From assembly GCA_015066385.1 (NCBI GenBank), contig SVOJ01000018.1, positions 1 to 60,923 on the forward strand: 60,923 nt of DNA, read 5' to 3'. The stretch comes from Oscillospiraceae bacterium. Lineage in GTDB: Bacteria > Bacillota > Clostridia > Oscillospirales > Acutalibacteraceae. Below, in pieces: positions 24,592 through 33,133 of this stretch. Every line of letters starts with the position of its first letter. Within the stretch, counting starts at the first letter, position 1. Made by a program: the position numbers and the translations under genes. A model generated the notes under the pieces. The model had not been told where the DNA came from. It saw nothing but the letters and a program-made list of their open reading frames with translations, and ran no database searches.

Positions 24592-26964
24592 TTACAAAGA
24601 CAATACAATTCCGTCGAGTTCTCTGTTTTCATCGCAGAGATACACCTGCACGGGGTAGTCTGATTTTTCTTTATCCATGCCGAGAATGCGCACGGTCAGG
24701 TCTTTGTCGCACATTTCCTTTGCAATGGGGAAATAGTAGGTGTAATGGTGATCCTGATGAACGGAACGGAACGGCGGACATTCCCAGCCGTTTGCCTGAT
24801 AACTCGGAGCACGGTCGGGGGCGGTCATAATTTTACCGTCTGATTCCAACAGTGCATAAGCACCTTCCCTGCCGTGTTTACCGTCCAAAGCCACACTGAT
24901 ATAGCAACCGTCTTTCCAATCGCTTGCAGGCACTTTTATCTGCAGTTCTTTGGCATATTCGACCTTTCTGCCGGCGGGCAGAAGATTGTTGGCTTTCGGG
25001 GATTGCAATTTTATTTCATTTCCGTCTTTCATAAGTGCGATCTTGTAAATACGATCCAAAGGACAAGGCATACGGAAGTAGCGGATCTGCCCGTTTACGG
25101 GGTAACGGACGCACTTGCGTTTTCCCTTGACTTCGATCACATTGTGCACATCCTGCACGAGCACGGGGGCAGTTTCGGAACGCAGCACATAAACGCTGTC
25201 AACACTCGTCTTATTCCACTCGGCAAGGTCGGCAGAATAACTGCAGACACCCGTCGGACCCTGCATCTGAATGCTGTTGCGGAAGACAAACTGTTCATCG
25301 GAATCAAAATAGGTGATTTCAACACAATCGGCATCATAAACGGAACCGAAATCAACACGCAGGCAACCACCCTCGATGCGATAGCCGCCGTAATGCAGCT
25401 TGCTTGTTCCGTCAAAGAAGGTTTCGTCCTTGCCGTCAAAGGCAAAGCGGCTTTCAATGCCTCGCAGTGCATAGGTTTTTTGTGCAAAGAATGCATCTCT
25501 TGCAGCTTGCACTTCAGGAATAGCAGTCAACCCCGCTTTGTTGACCGCCTGCCGTTCAAGGCTGTCGTGATTTTGTGCAAAAAGCAGGGTTTCCAACTGC
25601 TGTTCGCTGATTTCGGGAACTTCGCAAAGGCTGTCTGCCGACAGTTCACCGAGCAGCTTGGGAGCACGAAGGGTATTGTCAAACGCTTCGGCGGCATGGA
25701 TTGTACCGTCGGGCAAAGTAATATCACCCATGCAGGACACGATTTTTATTTTATCGGCAATGCCGTCTGCGGTTTCATGCAAAACCTCATATTCGCAGTA
25801 CAGCGGCACTTTGTCAGCTTTGTCGGCATCGCAGATCTGCACAAGGCTTGCCCGGAAGGGCTCGAGGTCTATATTGACCGTTTCGCCGTAATTAAAAAAT
25901 CCGACAAACTTTTCATAAGGATGATGCACAAAAACGGCAACTTTTTTGCATTCAGCAAGACCGATTGAATCGTTCAGCGGCACCTGCATGGTCTTTTCAT
26001 TCCATGTCATATTACCCGTGGCGATAAAGCGGCGGGCGGTTGAACCTCTGATAACCGTGTGTTTGGGGTAGGTGTCCCCCGACAGTTCAAAGCCGTCCAC
26101 AAGAATATCGTTCCAACGGCGGTGCAGATTGAAAATACGGGCAAGATGTGCCTGCTCAAAATCGCGCAAAAGCCACGGATTGCCGTAAATTTCGGGAGCA
26201 AGAATCAGGTTTCTGCCGAAAGCCTGAATAATGAGTTCATCTTCAAAATATTCATTCTGCGAAGAAATGCACACACCGTGATCTTCGGTCATGCGGGTCA
26301 TATTCGGTGTATTGCCTCTTGACATCATATAGGCTCTGTGGTGCGGTGCACAGCGGTCGTTTGCAATATGTACATCGACATAGGTTTCAACACCTTCCCA
26401 CAGAAATGTGGTGGCATATTGCATTCCCTCTTCACCGAAATCAAGACGATGATTGAGCAGAATAAAATCAGGCTGATAACGGCGGCATTCCTGCATCATT
26501 TTCACAAAATAAGGTCTGTTTTCAGGTGCAAGTTGGCCGCAGACACCATCGAATTTAAACAGTGCAAAACGATAATCACGGGCAAGACTGACCATCTGTT
26601 CAAGTCGCTTTTCGGCACTTTCCTTCGTTTTTCCGAAGCCGTCGGGACCACCCCAGACACCAAGCCGTGTGTTGAGTTTTTCAGCCGCTTTGGCAATGGG
26701 GCCGTAGCCGTTGGGAAATTGCGCTTTTATTTTGGGAGAATCAAAGGTTTCGTAGGTTTCGCGTGCACCGTCAAGATTACCCGCATCCCAAGCATAAATG
26801 TCGAGTTGCATTCCGTAAGTGCGTTTTAAATAATCAAAATAAGCAAAATTCAAAAGGGTCTGTGCTTCGGTAGACCCCTCGTTTGTATTGTTGATCCAGG
26901 AAAAATATTCGCTTTTGGACGGGGTGTTTTCTTTCGCCCCCGATTTTCCGTATTTTTCGTTCAC
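24592..26964 (-). CDS. GH36-like (alpha-galactosidase-type) glycoside hydrolase
   Basis: A 790-residue protein without signal peptide, so cytoplasmic. The N-terminal half resembles the clan GH-D barrel: LDIYAWDAGNLD (~55), RLGVWGGPDGFG (~100), FALFKFDGVCGQL (~133, with the likely nucleophile Asp in KFD) and a WEGVETYVDVH segment (~192). The C-terminal third is beta-rich. The substrate is not certain. The start codon is GTG after AAAGGAT. It lies 28 nt downstream of the SAP-domain gene and may be read through from the helicase promoter. Confidence 0.68.
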   Translation of the reverse strand: MNEKYGKSGAKENTPSKSEYFSWINNTNEGSTEAQTLLNFAYFDYLKRTYGMQLDIYAWDAGNLDGARETYETFDSPKIKAQFPNGYGPIAKAAEKLNTRLGVWGGPDGFGKTKESAEKRLEQMVSLARDYRFALFKFDGVCGQLAPENRPYFVKMMQECRRYQPDFILLNHRLDFGEEGMQYATTFLWEGVETYVDVHIANDRCAPHHRAYMMSRGNTPNMTRMTEDHGVCISSQNEYFEDELIIQAFGRNLILAPEIYGNPWLLRDFEQAHLARIFNLHRRWNDILVDGFELSGDTYPKHTVIRGSTARRFIATGNMTWNEKTMQVPLNDSIGLAECKKVAVFVHHPYEKFVGFFNYGETVNIDLEPFRASLVQICDADKADKVPLYCEYEVLHETADGIADKIKIVSCMGDITLPDGTIHAAEAFDNTLRAPKLLGELSADSLCEVPEISEQQLETLLFAQNHDSLERQAVNKAGLTAIPEVQAARDAFFAQKTYALRGIESRFAFDGKDETFFDGTSKLHYGGYRIEGGCLRVDFGSVYDADCVEITYFDSDEQFVFRNSIQMQGPTGVCSYSADLAEWNKTSVDSVYVLRSETAPVLVQDVHNVIEVKGKRKCVRYPVNGQIRYFRMPCPLDRIYKIALMKDGNEIKLQSPKANNLLPAGRKVEYAKELQIKVPASDWKDGCYISVALDGKHGREGAYALLESDGKIMTAPDRAPSYQANGWECPPFRSVHQDHHYTYYFPIAKEMCDKDLTVRILGMDKEKSDYPVQVYLCDENRELDGIVLSL

Positions 26965-26992
26965 AAGACCACATCCTTTCTTTTTGCAGCTA

Positions 26993-28036
26993 TCATTTGA
27001 TTCTTTTCATTTCTTTCTCTATAATCTTTTCCATGCGGGTATTAATCATATTTTCTGTCGATTCATTATCCAAACTATCATTAAGTATATTTGCAATAAT
27101 AGTGTTAAATTCCTCTTTGGAAATTATCTCATAAAAGCCAGGATTGTAACAACGTTCAATCATCTCATGATTAAAATATTCTCTAAGAGAATATATTTTT
27201 TCTTGCCCATGCAATTCAAAAGAATGAAAAGGAAAACGCTCACGATATTCCTTGTATGAATATAATGACGACAACGTTTTATATGAATCAATGTAACGTC
27301 GCATTTCACCTGCTACATTGATTTCCAAAACAAAATACATCAAATAATGTTCTAATGCAAGTGAAAAGCGTTTTTCATCAATCAATAAATGATACATACA
27401 ATAATGTTGAAAGCATCCACAATCAGTAGTTATATCTCGATGCATTCTTTTATTAAATATACCCCACAATATATCATGATAAGGCATTTTTGGAGACTTC
27501 ATTTTTTGTTCTATGTATTCTTCATAAGTAACAAAATAAGTGTCTCTCTTTGCATATAAATCAATCAAATCATAATTATCCTTTAGATAAGTTTCGCCTT
27601 TTGGTGAAATTGAATATTGCACTTCTGCTTTCTTTATAAAAGAAAGGTCACTTTCACTATTTAATATCCGTTTTATTAAATCGTCTTTTTTTCCTGTTTT
27701 TGTCAGATTAAGCATTGAAAGAATGTTTTTTAATTCATCAGTTTTTAGAGATTGCAAAACATCTTCCACAGAAGCCTCTTCAAGAAAACCTTCTGAAATC
27801 ATTTTTCTATGATAATCTCGAGGATTCACAATTCCAAAATGATATTTAAAATATTGTTGGTATTGATCTTCTTTTTTTATAGGAGTAGCTTTTTTATAGA
27901 TATTCAAAAAATTAGCCTGTGCATAATCTCCTTTATATTCAGGCAATGAATTATCTCTATTCACTGTGCAAGTTGTTTCAATTGTCAAATTAACTGTATT
28001 TTTGTTTTTACCAAAAATTTTACTTAATAATCCCAT
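26993..28036 (-). CDS. SAP-domain protein of unknown function
   Basis: A 347-residue protein. VLQSLKTDELKNILSMLNLTKTGKKDDLIKRIL (~88-120, given here by its ends: SLKTDELK to LIKRIL) matches a SAP helix-extended-helix DNA/RNA-binding motif. The rest is mostly helical with a lysine-rich end (IIEKEMKRIK). It is strikingly AT-rich compared with both neighbours, a sign of transfer. ATG 28036 follows AAAGGAT; it is 26 nt after the helicase stop, so the two are probably co-transcribed. Confidence 0.7.
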   Translation of the reverse strand: MGLLSKIFGKNKNTVNLTIETTCTVNRDNSLPEYKGDYAQANFLNIYKKATPIKKEDQYQQYFKYHFGIVNPRDYHRKMISEGFLEEASVEDVLQSLKTDELKNILSMLNLTKTGKKDDLIKRILNSESDLSFIKKAEVQYSISPKGETYLKDNYDLIDLYAKRDTYFVTYEEYIEQKMKSPKMPYHDILWGIFNKRMHRDITTDCGCFQHYCMYHLLIDEKRFSLALEHYLMYFVLEINVAGEMRRYIDSYKTLSSLYSYKEYRERFPFHSFELHGQEKIYSLREYFNHEMIERCYNPGFYEIISKEEFNTIIANILNDSLDNESTENMINTRMEKIIEKEMKRIK

Positions 28037-28062
28037 AAACAATATCCTTTCATTTTTCTTAA

Positions 28063-30666
28063 TTATTTCTTTTTACACTCATTGAGTATTTTTCTGCCGT
28101 TGTCACTGCGGGTGAACACAAGCTCGAAATTGCCCACGGGAGTTTTCAGATTCTTTTGCAGAATTTCCGCTGTTTCCTTATTCACGCCGAACACAGTCGG
28201 GCAGGCAAAGCTGTTATCATATTCGCGCCTGACAGCACCGAACATCCTGCTTGTGCCGATGATGACATAACGCGGATCATCAATGGGTGCAAACAATTCA
28301 CGCACCGCCCTAAGAAATACTTTTTTTTCACGCTCGGCAGCACCGTTCAGGCTGACGGCAACCGCATTGCCGTTGGTATTTCTTTGCACCTGCACTTTTA
28401 TTTTTGATGAGGACTCAATTTCCTTTGCCTCCTGCAGGGCTTTCAGAACTGCATTCGCAAAGCCGCTGACCGTTTTTTCGGGAGAAGCATTCTTACTGAC
28501 ATAGCTTGCCTTTTTGAAACACAAATACAGTGACGGCAAAGCGATGACAATGCCGGTCACGGCTGCAAAGCCGGTCAGGCTGATGCACAGCACAATGCCG
28601 ATGAGTGCAAGCACGGCAAATACAATGGCGAGGATTTTACTCTTTTTGACCGTATCCTTGGGATAAACCGACAGCGGCACTTCATCGGATTCGATTACCG
28701 AATAATGGCTGTTTTCGTTTACGGATGCGCTCCAGCGGGATGCGGCGGTGCTTCTGTCTGCCGCAAGACGCAGCATTTCACGGTTGATGCGGTCTATTCC
28801 CTGCGCATTGTAAGGCGGCTTTAAAATATCGATTCTGCCGATGCCGCTTTCAATGATATCCTTGTTATAGGCAGGTGCCTGAAAACAGGAAAAACGGCGC
28901 TTTACGGTGTCAAAATCGCTGCCTTCTATTTCATTTTCATTTTTCGACTCATCTTCGGGCAGCACTGTTACAAGATGCCAGACATTGGAAACCTTTTCGG
29001 GATTATTTTTATCAATACGGATGGCTCTGCCGCGCATCTGATTGGAAAGCATGAAGCTGCCGACAAAGCTTGCAAGAATCAGAGAATTGATGTTCGGGGA
29101 ATCCCATCCTTCCCCGAGCAAGGACTTTGTGCCGACCAGAATGTTGATCTCCCCTGCGGCAAATATACGTGTTATGATGCCCACTTTATGCTTGTTCGAA
29201 CCGCTGAAAACGACTTCGCTGTGGGCGGTGCCGTCAATGGACTTTACACTGCAGGTTGCACCCGATTTTTCGGCTTCCGTTTGTGCAAGTTTCACGGCAC
29301 TGTCCGGCAGAATGACCAGCGACCCTGTCAGCATAGCTACCTTTGCTTTTGCTCCGACAGCGCGTCGGATCGCCTCAAACACGGGCACTGCACCCATGGT
29401 GTGAAGCTCTTCGCTTGTTCCGATGCTTTTTCTGACTTCCTTTTTGATAAAATCGGTCAGAACCAGCATACGCAGCGAATCGCCGAGATTTTTTACCTCG
29501 TGCAATGCGATGATTTCCATGGATTTCAGCTTTCCCATGGAGGATGCGAGCATTCTGTCGAGCTTATCGTTAGAAATGAGCTGCACCCTGCGCTTTTCGA
29601 TGAGTGCATTTTCAGCAAGAATACCTTGCACTTCCTGCGAAAGCGCTTCAGAAAAAACTTCGGGCGTATCAATAACAAACTGAAAAGCCGACTGTGTGGT
29701 CGCCGGGGTATTTGCAGGAATCGGCTTTTTGCCGAACAGCTTCGTAATGACTGCCTGCGGTATTTTTGCCCCTTGGGCAACAGCCACCGTAATCAGTGCA
29801 CAAAAGCCGTTGACGTGATCATACAGCACTTCATCGGCAATCCCTTTATCACCGAGAATGCCTGCGTTGCGCAAAGCCGCCGTCATATAGCCGTTGCTGA
29901 GAATATACTGCGTACATTCCTTTGCCTTCTGCTTGTAGTTTCTGATCATTTCCGCTTCGGCTTCAGTGGGATAGCTGAAATAAATATAGTCCTGGTGCGG
30001 ACATAGCGTCTTTTGTTTGACAAGCTGCGGTACAAAAATCTCCTCATCAATCTCACCGCAAAGCTTCACATAGCGGTTCCATTCACCGCTTTCGGAATCA
30101 TAAGGCGGTGTTGCAGTCAGGGAAATAACGGTTACATCCTTACCGATGAGGGTGATGAATTTTTCAAGCGCACGCTGCCATTCGCTTTTCAAGTGATGCG
30201 CCTCATCCAGACACAATGTGCGGATGCCTGCCATTTTTACGGTTTCAATCAGATCAAAGGAGGTGAAATCGTAAGCCGATTCGGATTCAAGGGTATCCTC
30301 CCCTGCTTCTGCCTCTGTCTGCAGTCTGTTGACGGCAGCATGCAATGCCTGATAAGTAATGCTTGTAAGGAGTTTCGGTTTTGTGAGATCGTATGAAACA
30401 TAATCGTAGATCTTTTCAGATTCAGGCAGATAGCATTCTTCAAAACGCTCGCCCCATTGCTGCTTGATAGAAACCGACGGGGAAAGCACCAGCGCAGGTG
30501 CATTCAACCGACGGATCAACTCCAACCCAAGCACCGTTTTTCCGCTGCCGGGTGCGGCCACGATGTGGATTTTGCGGTCTTTTAAGTGTTTATCCGCATT
30601 GTCAAGCACCTTCTGCTGATAATCGCGGAAGGTCCACTTGAAGCGGACCTTGCTGAAATTATTCAT
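28063..30666 (-). CDS. DEAH-box superfamily 2 helicase with C-terminal membrane segments
   Basis: An 867-residue protein. Helicase motifs: Walker A AAPGSGKTVLG (~37), DEAHHL (~155), SLTATPPY (~184), then in the second domain ILVGTKSLLGEGWDSPNIN (~540) and QMRGRAIR (~575). After the helicase core, residues ~690-740 contain two hydrophobic helices (ILAIVFAVLALIGIVLCISL and the next one), then a ~130-residue soluble tail. A helicase with membrane spans is unusual. ATG 30666 is chosen for AAGGAG at 8 nt. It has its own promoter next to tRNA-Glu. Confidence 0.85.
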   Translation of the reverse strand: MNNFSKVRFKWTFRDYQQKVLDNADKHLKDRKIHIVAAPGSGKTVLGLELIRRLNAPALVLSPSVSIKQQWGERFEECYLPESEKIYDYVSYDLTKPKLLTSITYQALHAAVNRLQTEAEAGEDTLESESAYDFTSFDLIETVKMAGIRTLCLDEAHHLKSEWQRALEKFITLIGKDVTVISLTATPPYDSESGEWNRYVKLCGEIDEEIFVPQLVKQKTLCPHQDYIYFSYPTEAEAEMIRNYKQKAKECTQYILSNGYMTAALRNAGILGDKGIADEVLYDHVNGFCALITVAVAQGAKIPQAVITKLFGKKPIPANTPATTQSAFQFVIDTPEVFSEALSQEVQGILAENALIEKRRVQLISNDKLDRMLASSMGKLKSMEIIALHEVKNLGDSLRMLVLTDFIKKEVRKSIGTSEELHTMGAVPVFEAIRRAVGAKAKVAMLTGSLVILPDSAVKLAQTEAEKSGATCSVKSIDGTAHSEVVFSGSNKHKVGIITRIFAAGEINILVGTKSLLGEGWDSPNINSLILASFVGSFMLSNQMRGRAIRIDKNNPEKVSNVWHLVTVLPEDESKNENEIEGSDFDTVKRRFSCFQAPAYNKDIIESGIGRIDILKPPYNAQGIDRINREMLRLAADRSTAASRWSASVNENSHYSVIESDEVPLSVYPKDTVKKSKILAIVFAVLALIGIVLCISLTGFAAVTGIVIALPSLYLCFKKASYVSKNASPEKTVSGFANAVLKALQEAKEIESSSKIKVQVQRNTNGNAVAVSLNGAAEREKKVFLRAVRELFAPIDDPRYVIIGTSRMFGAVRREYDNSFACPTVFGVNKETAEILQKNLKTPVGNFELVFTRSDNGRKILNECKKK

Positions 30667-30697
30667 ATCCATCTCTCCTTCGGACTGTTCCGTTTTC

Positions 30698-30726
30698 AGT
30701 ATAGCACACTCTGAGCGGCATTTCAA
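30698..30726 (-). promoter_or_regulatory. Promoter of the helicase operon
   Basis: On the minus strand TTGAAA (30721-30726), 17-nt spacer, TATACT (30698-30703). Confidence 0.7.
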
Positions 30727-30727
30727 A

Positions 30728-30759
30728 CAAAAAAAACAGCACCCTTTTTGGGATGCTGT
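30728..30759 (-). terminator. Terminator of tRNA unit 2
   Basis: ACAGCACCC (30736-30744) and GGGATGCTGT (30750-30759) pair with one bulge; the A-run on the plus strand is a U-run on the minus strand. Confidence 0.82.
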
Positions 30760-30762
30760 ATG

Positions 30763-30837
30763 TGGTGACCCGGACGAGAATCGAACTCGTGTTACCGCCG
30801 TGAAAGGGCGGTGTCTTAACCGCTTGACCACCGGGCC
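30763..30837 (-). tRNA. tRNA-Glu (anticodon UUC), copy 2
   Basis: Read on the minus strand: acceptor GGCCCGG with CCGGGTC (one G-U), anticodon stem CCGCC/GGCGG with loop CTTTCAC giving UUC, GTTCGATTC T-arm, encoded CCA. Identical to copy 1. Confidence 0.95.
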
Positions 30838-30875
30838 GTTTATGAAGGCAGCTCGCTTACTGCTGCTGCCTTATT

Positions 30876-30952
30876 TGGTAGCGGCAGTGGGACTTGAACC
30901 TACGACACCACGGGTATGAACCGTGTGCTCTAGCCAACTGAGCTATGCCGCC
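30876..30952 (-). tRNA. tRNA-Met (anticodon CAU), copy 2
   Basis: Read on the minus strand: GGCGGCA start, anticodon stem CACGG/CCGTG with loop TTCATAC, T-arm GTTCAAGTC, encoded CCA. The acceptor is fully paired at position 1, so it is elongator rather than initiator. An Ile2 (lysidine) tRNA is the less likely alternative. Confidence 0.88.
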
Positions 30953-30984
30953 ATTTGCGTGTTGCGCTTTTCGCAACGAAAGTA

Positions 30985-31013
30985 ATTATACACAACAAAC
31001 ACACTTTTGTCAA
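30985..31013 (-). promoter_or_regulatory. Promoter of tRNA unit 2
   Basis: On the minus strand TTGACA (31008-31013), 17-nt spacer, TATAAT (30985-30990). A GTTGCG/CGCAAC hairpin lies just downstream. Confidence 0.85.
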
Positions 31014-31038
31014 TACCCAATTCTATATTTTTTATTTT

Positions 31039-31071
31039 TTAAAAAAAAAGACACCCGCTATTGCAGATGTC
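31039..31071 (-). terminator. Terminator of tRNA unit 1
   Basis: GACACCCGC (31050-31058) pairs with GCAGATGTC (31063-31071) with two G-U pairs; nine As on the plus strand give the U-run. Confidence 0.82.
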
Positions 31072-31076
31072 CTTTG

Positions 31077-31151
31077 TGGTGACCCGGACGAGAATCGAAC
31101 TCGTGTTACCGCCGTGAAAGGGCGGTGTCTTAACCGCTTGACCACCGGGCC
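31077..31151 (-). tRNA. tRNA-Glu (anticodon UUC), copy 1
   Basis: Identical in sequence to the copy at 30763-30837: same arms, UUC anticodon and encoded CCA. Confidence 0.95.
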
Positions 31152-31188
31152 GTTTATGAAGGCAGCTGCTTACTGCTGCTGCCTTATT

Positions 31189-31265
31189 TGGTAGCGGCAG
31201 TGGGACTTGAACCTACGACACCACGGGTATGAACCGTGTGCTCTAGCCAACTGAGCTATGCCGCC
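31189..31265 (-). tRNA. tRNA-Met (anticodon CAU), copy 1
   Basis: Identical to the copy at 30876-30952. It comes first in its transcription unit, followed by tRNA-Glu after a spacer hairpin (AAGGCAGC/GCTGCCTT-type arms). Confidence 0.88.
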
Positions 31266-31296
31266 ATTTGTGTATTGCTCACTCGCAACGGTGACA

Positions 31297-31325
31297 ATTA
31301 TACACAACTAAAGTGCTCTTGTCAA
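31297..31325 (-). promoter_or_regulatory. Promoter of tRNA unit 1
   Basis: On the minus strand TTGACA (31320-31325), 17-nt spacer, TATAAT (31297-31302). Confidence 0.85.
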
Positions 31326-31333
31326 GCCTTTTT

Positions 31334-32251
31334 TCAAATTTTTTCATTTTTTCTTGAATAATTTTCAAAAGCCGCCTGGCTTTGCACCGAATCCGATAGA
31401 ATCTGCTTACGAAGCGAATCCATATTATCAAATTTTACTTCACCGCGCAGATATTTTAAAAGGTAAACAGGAATATGTTTTCCGTAAAGATCACCCGAAA
31501 AATGCATGATCCATGTTTCACTGCGTTCGCTTGTGCCGTTGAATGTGGGACGAATGCCGATATTGGTCACAGCCGGATAACAAACCCCGTCCACCACAGC
31601 AAAGGAAGCATAAACACCGCTCTTGGGAACCGCAAATCCTTGCGGAAAATATTGATTGATGGTGGGAGTCCCCATGAGCCGTCCCCGTCTGTCGCCGCCG
31701 ACCACTTCAAAATCATAAGAAAACGGACGAGTAAGCATTGCATTCGCCTGTTCGATTTGTCCGTTGCGGATGCAATCACGGATGCGTGTGGCACTGACAG
31801 GAAGATTTTCAAAATCGACTTCCTCTGCTACAAAACAACCGATGCTGTATTTCCTTGCCAATTCTTTGAGTGTTTCTGCCGTGCCTGCACCGTTTTTTCC
31901 GAAACGGAAATTGAATCCGCACGCAATAAAACCGGCATGCAAGCGGTCAACAAGAACATCTTTGACAAACGCTTCGGGGGACAGATCGCAAACGGACGAA
32001 AAATCAAGCACAGTTTCTTCCGCTTGATAAGCTGATAATATCGCCGATCGTTCGCGATCGGTCAGAATGCGGTCAGGGGTTTTTCCGCGCAAAACAGCGG
32101 CAGGATGCGGATCAAAACGCACAAGAACGGGCTGCAGGCCGTTTTCTTTTTGCGAACAGACAGCAGACAAGACCTGCAGATGTCCTTTGTGCAGGCCGTC
32201 AAAATTCCCCAAAGCGAGGGCTGTTCTGTTTTTGCAAAGAGAATCAATCAT
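31334..32251 (-). CDS. ribF: Bifunctional riboflavin kinase/FAD synthetase
   Basis: A 305-residue protein of normal length. The N-terminal FAD synthetase half shows ALGNFDGLHKGH (~13-24), FDPHPAAVL (~46) and ATRIRDCIRNGQI (~160). The C-terminal riboflavin kinase half has GDRRGRLMGTPTINQYFP (~187) and IGIRPTFNG (~230). It makes FMN and then FAD from riboflavin. It is last in the nusA-infB operon; its start overlaps truB by 8 nt. No FMN riboswitch is seen. Confidence 0.95.
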   Translation of the reverse strand: MIDSLCKNRTALALGNFDGLHKGHLQVLSAVCSQKENGLQPVLVRFDPHPAAVLRGKTPDRILTDRERSAILSAYQAEETVLDFSSVCDLSPEAFVKDVLVDRLHAGFIACGFNFRFGKNGAGTAETLKELARKYSIGCFVAEEVDFENLPVSATRIRDCIRNGQIEQANAMLTRPFSYDFEVVGGDRRGRLMGTPTINQYFPQGFAVPKSGVYASFAVVDGVCYPAVTNIGIRPTFNGTSERSETWIMHFSGDLYGKHIPVYLLKYLRGEVKFDNMDSLRKQILSDSVQSQAAFENYSRKNEKI

Positions 32252-33119
32252 GCAGATAAACCCTTTTCACAAGTAATAATTCTTTATCATCGGACAATTC
32301 GCCGAGTCCGAGGAATGCGTCTTCATTGTTATACACACGGTACAGACCGCTATTTTCAATTCCGCGTACACGCTGCGCAAACAGTTCGCCGCCGTTGGAA
32401 AAACGGTTTGCCTGTGATGCAGTCACCTGCACGGCAGGATATTGTGAGAGTGCGGTATCCACAGCAATCAAGCCCGCATCGGGATTTTCACGCAATTCAT
32501 TGAGTGTGCGTGCTTGTGCAATGGTGAACCCGTTGGATAAAGTCCGTTTCAGGGCTGTCATAACAGCACCGCTTCCCTGCTGTTGTCCGATATCGGCAAT
32601 CAGCGAACGGATATATGTACCTTTTGAACAAGTGACGGCAATTTCAAATTCATCACCGTACACACCCGTCAGTTCAATGGAAGAAATTTCAATTTCGCGG
32701 GTCTTGCGTTCCACTTCAATTCCTTTTCGCGCCAGTTCATAAAGCCTGACACCGTTTTGCGACAATGCTGAATACATCGGCGGCATCTGCTGTTGCACAC
32801 CGAAAAAGGACGGCAGAATCTGCAAGACTTCTTCTTTGATGACCGTCACTTCGGTTTTGCTTAAAAGTGTTCCCGTTACATCAAGGGTATCGGTTGTTTC
32901 GCCGAAACGAAAACGAGCCACATAAGCTTTGGTGGAATCGGGCAGAAAGTCGATAAAACGGGTGGCTTTCCCCAAAGCGACAGGCAGCACGCCCACCGCC
33001 ATCGGGTCGAGCGTGCCTGTGTGTCCGGTCTTTTTTTCATTGTAAATTTTACGCAGGCGACCTGCTGCAAAAGAAGAAGACATACCTTCTTCCTTATTGA
33101 GAACAACAAAACCGTTCAT
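32244..33119 (-). CDS. truB: tRNA pseudouridine-55 synthase
   Basis: A 291-residue protein. GFVVLNKEEGMSS (~3) and KTGHTGTLDPMAVGVLPV (~31, catalytic Asp in LDP) are the TruB core, followed by RFGETTDTLDVTG (~72) and CSKGTYIRSLIADIG (~160). It modifies U55 in the tRNA T-loop. It sits in the conserved order rbfA-nrnA-truB-ribF. Confidence 0.95.
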   Translation of the reverse strand: MNGFVVLNKEEGMSSSFAAGRLRKIYNEKKTGHTGTLDPMAVGVLPVALGKATRFIDFLPDSTKAYVARFRFGETTDTLDVTGTLLSKTEVTVIKEEVLQILPSFFGVQQQMPPMYSALSQNGVRLYELARKGIEVERKTREIEISSIELTGVYGDEFEIAVTCSKGTYIRSLIADIGQQQGSGAVMTALKRTLSNGFTIAQARTLNELRENPDAGLIAVDTALSQYPAVQVTASQANRFSNGGELFAQRVRGIENSGLYRVYNNEDAFLGLGELSDDKELLLVKRVYLHD

Positions 33120-33133
33120 GGGTATTTGTCCTT

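Noticed and set aside
30638-31194. Open frames over the tRNA-Glu/Met units
   Set aside because: They are repeated because the tRNAs are duplicated; no ribosome site and complete overlap with tRNA genes.
31266-32260. FMN riboswitch for ribF
   Set aside because: ribF is inside the nusA-truB operon, its start overlaps truB, and no riboswitch-like leader is present.
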